A stretch of DNA of 24,285 nucleotides from Svornostia sp051306365 (GTDB taxonomy: Bacteria > Actinomycetota > Thermoleophilia > Solirubrobacterales > Solirubrobacteraceae), in contig JBPPNC010000022.1 in assembly GCA_051306365.1 (NCBI GenBank), positions 1-24,285 of the forward strand, written 5' to 3'. The first letter of the stretch is position 1; each line of letters opens with the position of its first letter. Below the pieces are notes generated by a model. It was given only the letters and a program-made list of their open reading frames with translations, did no database searches and had not been told where the DNA came from. Both the position numbers and the translations under genes were made by a program. This document shows positions 1-10,284 of the stretch, piece after piece.

Positions 1-1
1 G

Positions 2-2734
<2,733 letters not shown>

Positions 2735-2767
2735 CGCCGGCAGGCACCGCGTCGCACACTGCAATCG

Positions 2768-3127
2768 ATGAGTGACCGCGACGCGTCGGCGGACTGACTC
2801 CGGCGGCGGGCGCGGCGGCTCCCGCGATCTCGACGGCGACGTCCGGCGACGACTGGAAGCTCAGCAGGGCGAGCCTCGTCAGGGCAACGAGCCGTGGAAG
2901 GTGCTGGGCGCCGAGCACGTCACCGCGCTGCGTCTGAACGCCGGCGGGTCGGCGCTGAGCGACGAGGTGTGCCTGACGGTCGATCACACGGACTCGCGCT
3001 TCTTCACCCGGGCTCTGACGACAACGGGTTCGCTGCGCGTCGACGTGCTCCGGGAAAACGAGGGCGAGGACCAGCAGGTCGATCCCCACCGCACCCGGGA
3101 GCGGTCACGTGCACTAGCCTCATCGAC
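2768..3127 (+). pseudogene. Possible frameshifted small-gene remnant in the secA-prfB gap
   Basis: This 393-base gap holds no gene I recognise. An ATG at 2768 opens a short frame (MSDRDASAD, then TGA near 2795). One base out of phase, a frame open from a GTG at 2772 runs to 3236, overlapping the first 36 codons of prfB. Its codons are strongly G/C-ending and it reads protein-like in the middle (EPWKVLGAEHVTALRL, then LSDEVCLTVDH). This looks like a small ORF that lost phase near its start and decayed into the prfB promoter. It could equally be chance openness in GC-rich DNA. No family is assigned. Confidence 0.3.
3115..3120 (+). promoter_or_regulatory. -10 element (TAGCCT) of a leaderless prfB promoter
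   Basis: TAGCCT fits the actinobacterial TANNNT -10 consensus and ends 7 nt before the prfB ATG. Transcription would start at or next to the A of ATG. No Shine-Dalgarno sequence is present. The same geometry recurs at several other genes in this window. Confidence 0.6.
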
Positions 3128-4261
3128 ATGTCGACCGGGGATGGATGGGACAAGTCCGAGACCATCCCGCAGCGCCTGTCGGCGATCCGCGAGCAGCTCG
3201 AGCTGCTCGCGTCGTATCTCGACCCGGCGGCACTGAGGGAACGCGTCGCCGCGCTCGAGGCGGAGATGGGCGAGCCGGGCTTCTGGGACAATCAGGCCGC
3301 GGCCGCGAAGGTCAACGGTGAGCACGCCAAGGCGTCGCGCAAGCTTCAGGGCTTCGAGCAGCTGCAGGCCGACGCCGACGACCTCGACGCGCTCGTGGAG
3401 ATGGCGGCTGAGGATCCGGAGATGGCCGGGGAGCTCAGCGAGCAGATCGCGTCGGTCGAGACCCGTCTGGCGGCCCTCGAGGAGGAACGGCTGTTCAGTG
3501 GGCGCTACGACGCGGGCGACGCGCTCGTGACCATCAACGCCGGTGCCGGCGGCACCGACGCCCAGGATTGGGCGGAGATGGTGCTGCGCATGGAGATGCG
3601 CTGGGCCGAGAAACGCGGCTTCGACGTCGAGCTTCTCGAGGTGAGCCCGGGGGAGGAGGCCGGCATCAAGTCGGCGACCTTCAAGGTCACGGGCGACAAC
3701 GCCTACGGCCTGTACGGCGCGGAGAAGGGCGTGCACCGCCTGGTGCGCCTGTCGCCGTTCGACAGCGCGAACCGGCGCCAGACGAGCTTCGCGGGCCTGG
3801 AGGTCGCGCCGATCGTCGACGAGGTCGACGACGTCGAGATCGAGGACGACGACCTGCAGATCGACACGTATCGCGCGTCGGGCGCCGGCGGCCAGCACGT
3901 GAACAAGACCGACTCGGCGGTGCGCATCACCCACCGCCCGAGCGGCATCGTCGTCCAGTGCCAGAACGAGCGCTCGCAGACGCAGAACAAGCTGACGGCG
4001 ATGGGGATGCTGCGCGCCAAGCTCCTGGAGCAGCGTGAGCGCGAGCGCCAGGAGGAGATCGCCCGCGAGAAGGGCGAGGCGCAGGACGTGAACTTCGGCT
4101 CGCAGATCCGCAGCTACGTCCTGCACCCGTACACGATGGTCAAGGACCACCGCACGAACCATGAGATGGGCGACGCCCAGCGGGTGCTCGACGGTGATCT
4201 CGACGGCTTCGTCCGCGCGGAGCTGCTGCGGACGGCCGGGACGGCGACCCCCGCGAGCTGA
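3128..4261 (+). CDS. prfB: Peptide chain release factor 2
   Basis: RF2 recognises UGA and UAA in the ribosomal A site and triggers peptide release. The 377-aa product has the usual length (E. coli RF2 is about 365 aa). The stop-codon recognition tripeptide SPF is at codons 209-211 and the catalytic GGQ at 254-256 (SGAGGQHVNKTDSAVR). The N-terminal helical domain carries the family-typical GFWDNQ. ATG 3128 is chosen because it is the first in-frame ATG fitting the family N-terminus and because a TAGCCT -10 lies 7 nt upstream. The frame stays open upstream to 2894, but that extension has no RF2-like sequence. No in-frame UGA or programmed +1 frameshift site is seen, unlike in E. coli. The next gene starts 3 nt after the stop, suggesting co-transcription. 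Confidence 0.96.
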   Translation: MSTGDGWDKSETIPQRLSAIREQLELLASYLDPAALRERVAALEAEMGEPGFWDNQAAAAKVNGEHAKASRKLQGFEQLQADADDLDALVEMAAEDPEMAGELSEQIASVETRLAALEEERLFSGRYDAGDALVTINAGAGGTDAQDWAEMVLRMEMRWAEKRGFDVELLEVSPGEEAGIKSATFKVTGDNAYGLYGAEKGVHRLVRLSPFDSANRRQTSFAGLEVAPIVDEVDDVEIEDDDLQIDTYRASGAGGQHVNKTDSAVRITHRPSGIVVQCQNERSQTQNKLTAMGMLRAKLLEQRERERQEEIAREKGEAQDVNFGSQIRSYVLHPYTMVKDHRTNHEMGDAQRVLDGDLDGFVRAELLRTAGTATPAS

Positions 4262-4264
4262 TCG

Positions 4265-5752
4265 ATGGGCGCGCGGCAGGGTCCTGAGCAGCCGCGTACG
4301 CCCTACCTCGACGCAGTGGTCGCGTACGCGTTTCGCGGGGCCGGCCGCTGGCATGTGCCCGGCCACAAGGGCGGCCCCGGCGCCGATCCCGGGTTGCGCT
4401 ACGCGATCGGCGACCGGGCGCTGGCGGCGGATGTGCCACAGGACATCCGCGGGATCGACGTCGGCCCGTCGCCGACGCCGTACGAGAAGTCCGAGACGCT
4501 GGCCGCCGAGGCGCACGGCGCGGCGCGGACGTGGTTCCTGACGAACGGCGCGACGCAGGGCAATCATGCGCTCACGCTGGCGCTCGCACCGCTGGGCGCG
4601 CCGGTGGTCGTGCAGCGCAACGCGCACGCGTCGGTGGTCGATGGGCTCGTGCTCTCGGGTGGCCGGCCCACCTTCGTGGCCCCCGAGTACGACGAGCCGC
4701 TCGGCATGGCCCACGGGGTCACGCCGGACGGGCTGCGTGCCGCGCTGGAACGCACGCCAGGCGCGCGCGCCGCGTTCATCGTCTCGCCGACCTACTACGG
4801 GATGGTCGCCGACGTGGGCGCCTGCGCCGAGGTCGCGCACGCCGCGGGCGTCCCGCTCATCGTCGACCAGGCGTGGGGCGGGCACTTCGGCTTCCACCGC
4901 GATCTTCCCTCGAGCGCCCTGGAGCTGGGCGCCGACGCGGTGCTCACGAGCACCCACAAGATGGCGGGTTCGATGACCCAGAGCGCGATGCTCCACATCG
5001 CTCACGATTCCCGGGTGAACATCGAGGCGGTGGCGCGCACCGTGCGGCTCGTGCGGTCGACGTCGCCGAACTCGCTGCTGCTGGGCTCCCTCGACGCGTC
5101 GCGCCGCCAGATGGCCATCCACGGCGAGGCGATCCTCCACGACACCCTGCTCGCGCTGCGCGACGTGCGCGGGCAGCTCGCGGGCATGCCGGGGGTCCGG
5201 CTGGTCGGCGAGGAGCTGGTCGGCCGCCCCGGCGTCGCGGCCTGGGATCCCCTGCGTATCTCCCTCGACGTGCGCGGCACGGGCCGGTCGGGGTTCGAGG
5301 TCGCCGACGCGCTGCGCCAGAGCTACGACATCCATCCCGAACTCGCCACCCATGCCATCGTCGTCCTCGTGGTCGGCATGGCCGAGCCCGCGCCCGCGCT
5401 GGTGCGGCTCGCCGGGGATCTCGACGAGACGATCAAGCGGATCGCCGAGCCCGGCCGCGAGATCCCGGTGGTGCGGTCTCCGCTGCACGGCGAGGCCGTC
5501 GCGGCGGTCGCTCCGCGCGACGCGTTCCTCGGCGCCTCAGAGGTCGTGGACGTCGACGACGCCGTCGGCCGGATCTCCTGCGAGTCGATCGCCGGCTACC
5601 CGCCCGGCATCCCGGCGCTGCTGCCCGGCGAGGAGATCACCGCGGACACGGTGCGGTACCTCCGCGAGCTCGTCGCCGACGGCGCACGCCTGCACGGCGC
5701 CAGCGACCCGGCGTTCCGGCGGGTCACGGTGCTGGTGCAGGGCGTCAGCTGA
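4265..5752 (+). CDS. PLP-dependent Orn/Lys/Arg decarboxylase-family protein
   Basis: The 495-aa protein belongs to the fold-type I PLP 'Orn/Lys/Arg decarboxylase, major domain' family in its short Bacillus-type form (about 480-490 aa, without the N-terminal wing domain). Motifs are the N-terminal PGHKGG (about 33-37), FLTNGATQGNHA (cofactor phosphate loop, about 91-102), VDQAWGGHFGFH (Asp201, PLP ring nitrogen) and STHKMAGSMTQ with the Schiff-base Lys232. A C-terminal domain containing a YPPGIP-like stretch follows. Members decarboxylate arginine, lysine or ornithine to agmatine, cadaverine or putrescine; the substrate cannot be read from the sequence. The gene starts 3 nt after the prfB stop with no strong ribosome site, so it is probably co-transcribed. 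Its 3' end overlaps the convergent methyltransferase gene by 8 nt. Confidence 0.87.
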   Translation: MGARQGPEQPRTPYLDAVVAYAFRGAGRWHVPGHKGGPGADPGLRYAIGDRALAADVPQDIRGIDVGPSPTPYEKSETLAAEAHGAARTWFLTNGATQGNHALTLALAPLGAPVVVQRNAHASVVDGLVLSGGRPTFVAPEYDEPLGMAHGVTPDGLRAALERTPGARAAFIVSPTYYGMVADVGACAEVAHAAGVPLIVDQAWGGHFGFHRDLPSSALELGADAVLTSTHKMAGSMTQSAMLHIAHDSRVNIEAVARTVRLVRSTSPNSLLLGSLDASRRQMAIHGEAILHDTLLALRDVRGQLAGMPGVRLVGEELVGRPGVAAWDPLRISLDVRGTGRSGFEVADALRQSYDIHPELATHAIVVLVVGMAEPAPALVRLAGDLDETIKRIAEPGREIPVVRSPLHGEAVAAVAPRDAFLGASEVVDVDDAVGRISCESIAGYPPGIPALLPGEEITADTVRYLRELVADGARLHGASDPAFRRVTVLVQGVS

Positions 5753-6500
5753 CGGTCGCCACCACGAGCCGCACGCCGAGGTCGTGCTGGTCCTGGCCTA
5801 CGAGGTCCTCGTTCGCCGCCGCCCACGCCCCGCTCTCCACGTCGGCGCGCAGACGCTCGAGCCCGGACGCCAGGTCGTCCGGCGGGAGGCGCCGGAACAG
5901 CGAGATGCCGTCGGCGGCCTGCGGCGCCAGTAGGGCTTCCGGCCGTCGCCAGAACGTGTGCACGAACTCGTCGGCGCAGTCGTAGGGCAACGGCACGGGC
6001 TCAATGAGGATGTCGCCGTCGCCTCCGAGCGACGCAGCCACCTCCGCGGTGCCCCACGGCGGCAGCATCGCCCGCAGGCCCGGGAGGTAGTCGCACAGCC
6101 ATGAGGACGACAGGTACGACGGCTCGAACGTCAGCACCACGACGCGACGGCGCGCAACGCGGCGCAGCTCGGCGAGGCCCGCGCCCCGGTCGGGCCAGTG
6201 GTGGTCGCTGAAGATCGACAACACCGCGTCGAACGCGCCGTCGTCGAACGGCAGCGCGTCGGCGTACGCGCGGATCGCCGGGGCAGCCCCCGCCGGTCGC
6301 TGGGAGCGCATGGTCGCCGACGGTTCCACCGCGACGACGTAGCGGTCGGCAGGCTCGTAGTTGCCGGTGCCCGCCCCGACGTTCAGGACGGTGCGCGCGT
6401 CGCCGAGCCCGGCGTGGATGAACGCCGCGAGGCGCGGGTCCTCGCGGCGGACGCTGGCATACGCGTCGCCGAGCTCGTCGTAGGCAGTGCTGGTGGTCAT
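5745..6500 (-). CDS. Class I SAM-dependent methyltransferase
   Basis: The 251-aa protein is a Methyltransf_11-type enzyme. Motif I is VLNVGAGTGNYEP (about 38-50), an acidic residue ends strand 2 (VVAVEPS, Glu59), motif II/III is ADALPFDDGAFDAVLSIFSDHHW, and a Leu/Arg-rich helix follows (GLAELRRVARRRVVVLTF). Such proteins methylate small molecules or lipids; nothing here identifies the substrate. The ATG at 6500 is chosen because it gives a typical N-terminus (TTSTAYDELGDAYA). The upstream open frame covers unrelated sequence. The gene converges with the decarboxylase and overlaps it by 8 nt. No convincing TANNNT element lies just upstream; the nearest similar hexamer is GATGCT, 9 nt before the start. 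Confidence 0.85.
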   Translation of the reverse strand: MTTSTAYDELGDAYASVRREDPRLAAFIHAGLGDARTVLNVGAGTGNYEPADRYVVAVEPSATMRSQRPAGAAPAIRAYADALPFDDGAFDAVLSIFSDHHWPDRGAGLAELRRVARRRVVVLTFEPSYLSSSWLCDYLPGLRAMLPPWGTAEVAASLGGDGDILIEPVPLPYDCADEFVHTFWRRPEALLAPQAADGISLFRRLPPDDLASGLERLRADVESGAWAAANEDLVGQDQHDLGVRLVVATVS

Positions 6501-6560
6501 GGGTGTGCGAGCATCACCGGCGTGCTCGCCGCATATCGTCGCACGGGCGCGGACGTACCC

Positions 6561-6580
6561 TTGGGTGACCTTGGGTGACC
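6561..6580. repeat. Exact tandem duplication of a 10-bp unit
   Basis: The unit TTGGGTGACC occurs twice in direct succession, just upstream of the degenerate reading frame that follows. A TACCCT hexamer (6556-6561) overlaps its left edge. This may be replication slippage or a pair of binding sites; the sequence does not decide. Confidence 0.6.
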
Positions 6581-6618
6581 CGAGCGGGTACCACGGCACG
6601 GGCTTCGAGGGGTACTCT

Positions 6619-6849
6619 TCTGGCGGATCACGCACGTGCCCTCGCGCACCGTGCTGCCCGGCTCGGGCCCTTCGGCACGGTCGCGACCGCGCTCGTCGTC
6701 CGGCTCGGCGATGAGCGGTGTGCAGGTCGGGCGCGACGGCTGGCGGCTGCGGGCGCGCGGGCCGCGCCACCGCGTGGAGGTGGAGGGCCATCCCAACGGC
6801 ACGGCCCCGCATCTGCTGCCCGTCCTGCTACGGCGAGGCGTCACGCCTG
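6619..6849 (+). pseudogene. Frameshifted remnant, possibly tocopherol-cyclase-like
   Basis: The region 6501-6840 has no intact gene. Two adjacent plus-strand frames read protein-like in succession. Up to about 6710 one frame gives AARLGPFGTVATALVVRLGD. From about 6711 the next frame gives GWRLRARGPRHRVEVEGH followed by NGTAPHLLPV. The second part resembles, from memory, the C-terminal half of tocopherol cyclase-like proteins of actinobacteria (a WRLR...RGPRHRVE...G.AP..LPVP pattern). A frameshift between the halves and the lack of a credible start point to a dead fragment. It abuts and slightly overlaps the 3' end of the convergent SRPBCC-like gene. A TACTCT hexamer at 6613-6618 could be its old -10 element. 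Confidence 0.42.
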
Positions 6850-7410
6850 CCGGTCCGCGCGGGACGCCGCGAGCGCCAGCGGTTCCGCGCCGATGAGGCG
6901 CTCGAACGGCCCGACCGCGAGCCACAGCGAGCGCAGGCGTAGGGCGGCGCGCCGGTCGACCGCCTGCACGCGCGCCTCGCTGCGCAGCACGCTGCCGTCC
7001 CCGTCGGACTCGATCCAATGGGCGAACGCGACCCGCACGGTGCCCGGCACCGCCCAGGCGGCGAAGGCGTCGGCGCCCGCGAGGGGCGGGTAGTCGCGGT
7101 CGAGCGTCCAGATCCGTCCCACGAGCCCGGAGATCGACCAGTCCGGGCCCGTGTCGAGCACGGTGAACGGCGGGCGGGCGAACAGCTCGGCGTACGGCAG
7201 GTCGCCGGGTGTGCCGGGAATCCGCCAGCGGACGAGCCGGCCCAGTGCGCGGGTGTCGTTGAGCCGGATGGCGCGCGCCGCCGCCCAGAGCGTGTCGCCG
7301 TCGGCGGGCGCGCGGCGACGGTGGCGGGTCACCACCTCCGCTTCGGGCAGCCACGACTGCAGCAGTTGCGGCGGGGTGGGGGTGACGGCCTGGTCGACGA
7401 TGCGCGGCAT
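6841..7410 (-). CDS. SRPBCC/DUF2867-like hypothetical protein
   Basis: The 189-aa protein has no signal peptide or membrane segment. Its pattern recalls the START/Bet v 1 (SRPBCC) or DUF2867 ligand-binding fold: a central beta-rich part (WSISGLVGRIWTLDRDYPPL), a late strand with an alternating pattern (SVLRSEARVQAVDRRA), and a final amphipathic helix (LWLAVGPFERLIGAEPLALA) like the C-terminal helix of those families. The ligand is unknown. ATG 7410 is chosen because a purine-rich GCGAGG stretch lies 3-4 nt upstream and the divergent nadC begins only 16 bp away, so the two genes share a very tight divergent start region. Family assignment is by recall and moderate; that it is a real gene is more certain. 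Confidence 0.65.
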   Translation of the reverse strand: MPRIVDQAVTPTPPQLLQSWLPEAEVVTRHRRRAPADGDTLWAAARAIRLNDTRALGRLVRWRIPGTPGDLPYAELFARPPFTVLDTGPDWSISGLVGRIWTLDRDYPPLAGADAFAAWAVPGTVRVAFAHWIESDGDGSVLRSEARVQAVDRRAALRLRSLWLAVGPFERLIGAEPLALAASRADRQA

Positions 7411-7415
7411 ATCCT
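7410..7415 (+). promoter_or_regulatory. -10 element (TATCCT) for nadC
   Basis: TATCCT lies 11 nt before the ATG at 7427 and 8 nt before the adjacent in-frame GTG at 7424. It overlaps the first base of the divergent gene's start codon. With GTG 7424 as start the transcript would be leaderless, as proposed for other genes in the window. Confidence 0.5.
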
Positions 7416-7426
7416 CGCCTACGGTG

Positions 7427-8266
7427 ATGCCCGTCAGCCACGACTATCTCTCCGAGCTCGTCGAACGCGCTCTCGCCGAGGACGTCGGCGCCGGCGACGT
7501 GACGAGCCTCTCGACCGTCCCTGACGGCACCCGGGCGCGCGCGCAGATCACGCAGAAGGCGCCGGGCGTCGTGTTCGGACTCGATGTCGCCGAGCTCGTC
7601 TTCCGCCGCGGCGACCCCGAGGTGCGCCTGGCGCGCACCGGCCCCGAGGCGCAGTGGCGCGAGGGCGGGCCGGTCCTGGAGATCGAGGGCGACGCCCGCG
7701 CGCTGCTCGCCGCCGAACGCACCGCGCTGAACTTTCTCGGCCACCTCTCCGGCATCGCGACGCTCACCGCCACCTGCGTCCGCGAGGTCGAGGGCACCGG
7801 CGCGAAGATCCTCGACACCCGCAAGACGACCCCCGGGCTGCGGCTGCTGGAGAAGGCCGCGGTCCTGGCCGGCGGCGGGCACAACCACCGCATCGGCCTG
7901 TTCGACGAGATCCTCATCAAGGAGAACCACATCGCGATGGCCGGCGGGGTCGCGGCCGCGATCGGAGCGGCGCGCGAGCGGTTCCCCGCTCTCCCGCTGG
8001 AGATCGAGTGCGAGACCGCGGAGCAGGTGCGCGAGGCGCTGGAGGCCGGCGCCACCCGCCTGCTGCTCGACAATATGGACCCGCCCATGCTGCGCGCCAT
8101 CGCCGAGGAGGTCGCCGGGCGGGCGCAGCTGGAGGCCAGCGGCGGCATGACGCGCGAGACGCTGAGGGCCCACGCGGAGACCGGGATAGACTGGATCTCG
8201 ATCGGTGCGCTGACCCATTCGGCGCCCACCCTGGACCTCTCCCTCCTCCTGGAGCCGCTGCGATGA
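7427..8266 (+). CDS. nadC: Nicotinate-nucleotide pyrophosphorylase (quinolinate phosphoribosyltransferase)
   Basis: NadC converts quinolinate and PRPP to nicotinate mononucleotide, CO2 and PPi in de novo NAD synthesis. The 279-aa length is standard. Signatures include the N-terminal EDVGAGDVTS, ERTALNFLGHLSGIAT (about 97-112), LDTRKTTPGLR (129-139, substrate and phosphate binding), GGGHNHRIGLFDEILIKENH (149-168) and the C-terminal barrel elements LDNMDPP, EASGGM and DWISIGALTHS. The start is either ATG 7427 or the immediately preceding in-frame GTG 7424; both fit the family. The stop codon overlaps the nadA start (ATGA), indicating translational coupling. nadB (aspartate oxidase) is not in the window. 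Confidence 0.96.
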   Translation: MPVSHDYLSELVERALAEDVGAGDVTSLSTVPDGTRARAQITQKAPGVVFGLDVAELVFRRGDPEVRLARTGPEAQWREGGPVLEIEGDARALLAAERTALNFLGHLSGIATLTATCVREVEGTGAKILDTRKTTPGLRLLEKAAVLAGGGHNHRIGLFDEILIKENHIAMAGGVAAAIGAARERFPALPLEIECETAEQVREALEAGATRLLLDNMDPPMLRAIAEEVAGRAQLEASGGMTRETLRAHAETGIDWISIGALTHSAPTLDLSLLLEPLR

Positions 8267-9282
8267 AGCTGCCCATGGCCCCCACCACTCCCGCCGCCGA
8301 GCCGCTCGAGCTCTACGACGTGCGGGCACTGTCCGAGGAGGTGCGCGCCCTGGCGAAGGAGCGCGACGCCGTCATCCTCGCCCACAACTACCAGGTGCCC
8401 GAGATCCAGGACGTCGCCGACTACGTGGGCGATTCGCTGGGCCTCTCGCGCCAGGCGGCCGCCGCCGACGCGAGCGTCATCGCCTTCTGCGGCGTCCATT
8501 TCATGGCCGAGACGGCGTCGGTCCTCTCGCCCGAGAAGACCGTCCTGATCCCCGATCTTGACGCCGGCTGTTCGCTCGCCGACTCGATCACCCCGGAGCA
8601 GCTCGCCGACTGGCAGGCCGGGCACCCGGGCGCCGTCACGGTGATGTACGTCAACACGACCGCGGAGGTGAAGGCGATCACGGACTACTGCGTGACGTCG
8701 GCGAACGCGGTGAACGTCGTGGCACACATCCTCAAGGAGCATGGCGCCGACACCGAGATCCTCTTCGGCCCGGACATGTTCCTCGGCGCGTACGTCGAGA
8801 AGACGCTCGGCCTGAACGAGCGAGGCGGCTTCCACATCTGGGACGGCGAATGCCATGTGCACGCCGGCATCCGCCCGAGCGACATCACGAAGATCCGCGG
8901 TGAGCATCCGGACGCCGATTTCCTCATTCATCCCGAGTGCGGGTGCGTGACGTCGGTCATGGAGTACGTGGCGGCGGGCGACGTCGCGTCGGAGGGCGTG
9001 CACATGCTCTCGACCGGCGGGATGCTGAAGTACGCCGAGGAGCACCCGGACCGCGAGGCGATCGTCGCGACGGAGACGGGCATGCTCTACCCGATGCAGA
9101 AGGCGGCGCCGGAAGCGCACCTCATCCCCGCCAACGCGCGGGCCGAGTGCGTCTACATGAAGATGATCACGCTGCCCAAACTCCGCGACAGCCTGCGCGA
9201 CCTGCGCTACGAGGTGAAGGTCCCGGTGGACATCGCTGAGCGCGCTCGGGTGCCGATCGAGCGCATGGTCGCCATTTCCTGA
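8263..9282 (+). CDS. nadA: Quinolinate synthase A (4Fe-4S)
   Basis: NadA condenses iminoaspartate with dihydroxyacetone phosphate to quinolinate, the substrate of the overlapping upstream nadC. The 339-aa protein has the three conserved cluster-ligating cysteines: Cys76 (FCGVHFMAET), Cys226 (HPECGC) and Cys296 (ECVYMKM). Other family motifs are LAHNYQVPEIQDVADYVGDS (about 39-58), VMYVNTTAEVKA and ATETGMLYPM. ATG 8263 overlaps the nadC stop in ATGA and has GGAG about 8 nt upstream. A second in-frame ATG (8275) is possible. The two genes form a tight operon whose products act in successive steps. Confidence 0.96.
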   Translation: MKLPMAPTTPAAEPLELYDVRALSEEVRALAKERDAVILAHNYQVPEIQDVADYVGDSLGLSRQAAAADASVIAFCGVHFMAETASVLSPEKTVLIPDLDAGCSLADSITPEQLADWQAGHPGAVTVMYVNTTAEVKAITDYCVTSANAVNVVAHILKEHGADTEILFGPDMFLGAYVEKTLGLNERGGFHIWDGECHVHAGIRPSDITKIRGEHPDADFLIHPECGCVTSVMEYVAAGDVASEGVHMLSTGGMLKYAEEHPDREAIVATETGMLYPMQKAAPEAHLIPANARAECVYMKMITLPKLRDSLRDLRYEVKVPVDIAERARVPIERMVAIS

Positions 9283-9364
9283 ACGGCATCGCGGCGAGCT
9301 TGACGCGCTCGACGTCGTCTCAAAGCCGCGCTGTTCCAGCGAGTTTCCGCACAATGGACTCAAC

Positions 9365-9379
9365 CTGAACTTCGTTCAG
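9365..9379. promoter_or_regulatory. Perfect dyad upstream of the HEAT-repeat gene
   Basis: CTGAAC and GTTCAG form a perfect 6-bp inverted repeat around a 3-bp TTC spacer. It sits 16 bp upstream of the candidate -35 of the HEAT-repeat gene. It may be a repressor or activator site or a chance dyad. The GAAC/GTTC half-sites resemble a LexA box, but the 3-bp spacing differs from the 4-bp spacing of that box. Confidence 0.35.
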
Positions 9380-9395
9380 ATCTTCACTCAGGCGC

Positions 9396-9425
9396 TTGAG
9401 CGATCCGGACCCAGAGGCTTATGCT
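9396..9425 (+). promoter_or_regulatory. Promoter of the HEAT-repeat gene (TTGAGC / TATGCT)
   Basis: A TTGAGC -35-like hexamer at 9396-9401 and a TATGCT -10 at 9420-9425 are separated by 18 bp. The -10 ends 9 nt before ATG 9435, predicting a leaderless or nearly leaderless mRNA. Confidence 0.55.
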
Positions 9426-9434
9426 CACTCCGGA

Positions 9435-10244
9435 ATGCAGCTCACCGTCATCCAAGGGGGCGCCCAGCCGGGAGCCGAGCCCGAGGCGCAGTCGTCCAGC
9501 GCCGGTACGGAGCAGTGGCTGGAACTCGCTGAACCGGACCTCCGCGTGCGGATCAGCATGTGGCTCGCAGGCCTGACGACGGCGAGTCGGGACCGGGCGC
9601 TCGCAGAGCTGGGGCCGCTCGCAGCTGCCGGGCTGCGCACGGAGGATGAGCTCGTCGCTGCGATCTCGCCGGCCACGCCCGCGGTGCTCGCCATCGCGGT
9701 GTGCCGCCTCGCCGGCACCGTGGGTGACGTCGCGGTCGCCGGGCCCCGCCTGCGTCGCGTGCTGGCCGACGCGTCCTGCGCGCGCGTCCGGGTGAACGCC
9801 ACCCAGGCGATCGCGCGACTCGGGGGCCCGGAGGCCCGCGGTGCACTCGCCGAGGCGCTCATGCGCGATGACGACGAAGAGGTTCGGGCGCGGGCCGCCC
9901 GGGGACTCGGGCACCTGCGCGACCACCGGGCCGTCCCGGTGCTCGGCGCAACGCTGGCCAACCCCGGCGAGCTTCCCGCGGTCCGCGGGGAGGCCGCCGA
10001 GGCGCTCGGGGTCATCGGTCGCCGGTCGGCGGTGCCGCTCCTGCTGCGGGCGCTGCGCGACGCGGAGGCCGACGTCCGTGCGGGCGCGGCGATGGCGCTG
10101 GGCCTGTCGGGCGGCCTCGAGGTCCTGCCGGCACTGCGCGGGCTGTCCGGCGATCATGCGATGACGTCCGAACTGGACTCCGTGTCGGAGTGCGCGGATG
10201 CCGCGATCGCGGACATCCAGCGCCGCGGGATGCGTACCGGTTAG
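9435..10244 (+). CDS. HEAT-repeat (PBS-lyase-type) protein
   Basis: The 269-aa soluble protein has a disordered, Gln/Ala/Pro-rich N-terminus (about 1-35) and then a helical solenoid. From about residue 110 onward there are HEAT-like repeats of about 30 residues with the recurring pattern D..VR..AA.ALG..G (VRVNATQAIARLGGPEARGA, VRARAARGLGHLRDHRAVPV, VRGEAAEALGVIGRRSAVPL, VRAGAAMALGLSGGLEVLPA). Such folds are protein-binding scaffolds; no catalytic residues are evident and no partner is indicated. ATG 9435 is chosen because TATGCT lies 9 nt upstream; an in-frame TTG at 9396 coincides with the -35 and is unlikely. The gene stands alone, between nadA and an IS element whose TA target lies 8 bp past its stop. 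Confidence 0.8.
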   Translation: MQLTVIQGGAQPGAEPEAQSSSAGTEQWLELAEPDLRVRISMWLAGLTTASRDRALAELGPLAAAGLRTEDELVAAISPATPAVLAIAVCRLAGTVGDVAVAGPRLRRVLADASCARVRVNATQAIARLGGPEARGALAEALMRDDDEEVRARAARGLGHLRDHRAVPVLGATLANPGELPAVRGEAAEALGVIGRRSAVPLLLRALRDAEADVRAGAAMALGLSGGLEVLPALRGLSGDHAMTSELDSVSECADAAIADIQRRGMRTG

Positions 10245-10254
10245 GCCGAACCTA

Positions 10255-10284
10255 GTGCGTCGTCTCAGTTTTAGTTGGTGATTG
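10255..10284 (+). repeat. Left terminal inverted repeat of the IS630 element
   Basis: This matches the reverse complement of 11371-11400 at 21 of 30 positions. The transposase stop codon (10271-10273) lies inside this repeat, a compact arrangement. Confidence 0.85.

Noticed and set aside
2894..3130. Programmed +1 frameshift or upstream start for prfB
   Set aside because: The frame is open without UGA up to 2894, the extension is unlike RF2, and no CTT-TGA-type slippery site is seen.
2984..5488. 834-codon minus-strand open frame opposite prfB and the decarboxylase
   Set aside because: It spans two well-supported genes, shows the His/Arg/Val-rich composition of an antisense frame, and matches no family.
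6501..6520. Leaderless -10 for the methyltransferase gene
   Set aside because: The nearest hexamer (GATGCT on the minus strand) lacks the TA of TANNNT. The divergent aminotransferase has a similar GATCAT, but this is too weak to call.
6497..9363. Two long minus-strand frames opposite nadC and nadA
   Set aside because: Both lie antisense to two clear, overlapping metabolic genes and are low in recognisable structure.
9365..9379. LexA/SOS box upstream of the HEAT gene
   Set aside because: GAAC and GTTC are separated by 3 bp rather than 4 and the flanking bases differ from the consensus.
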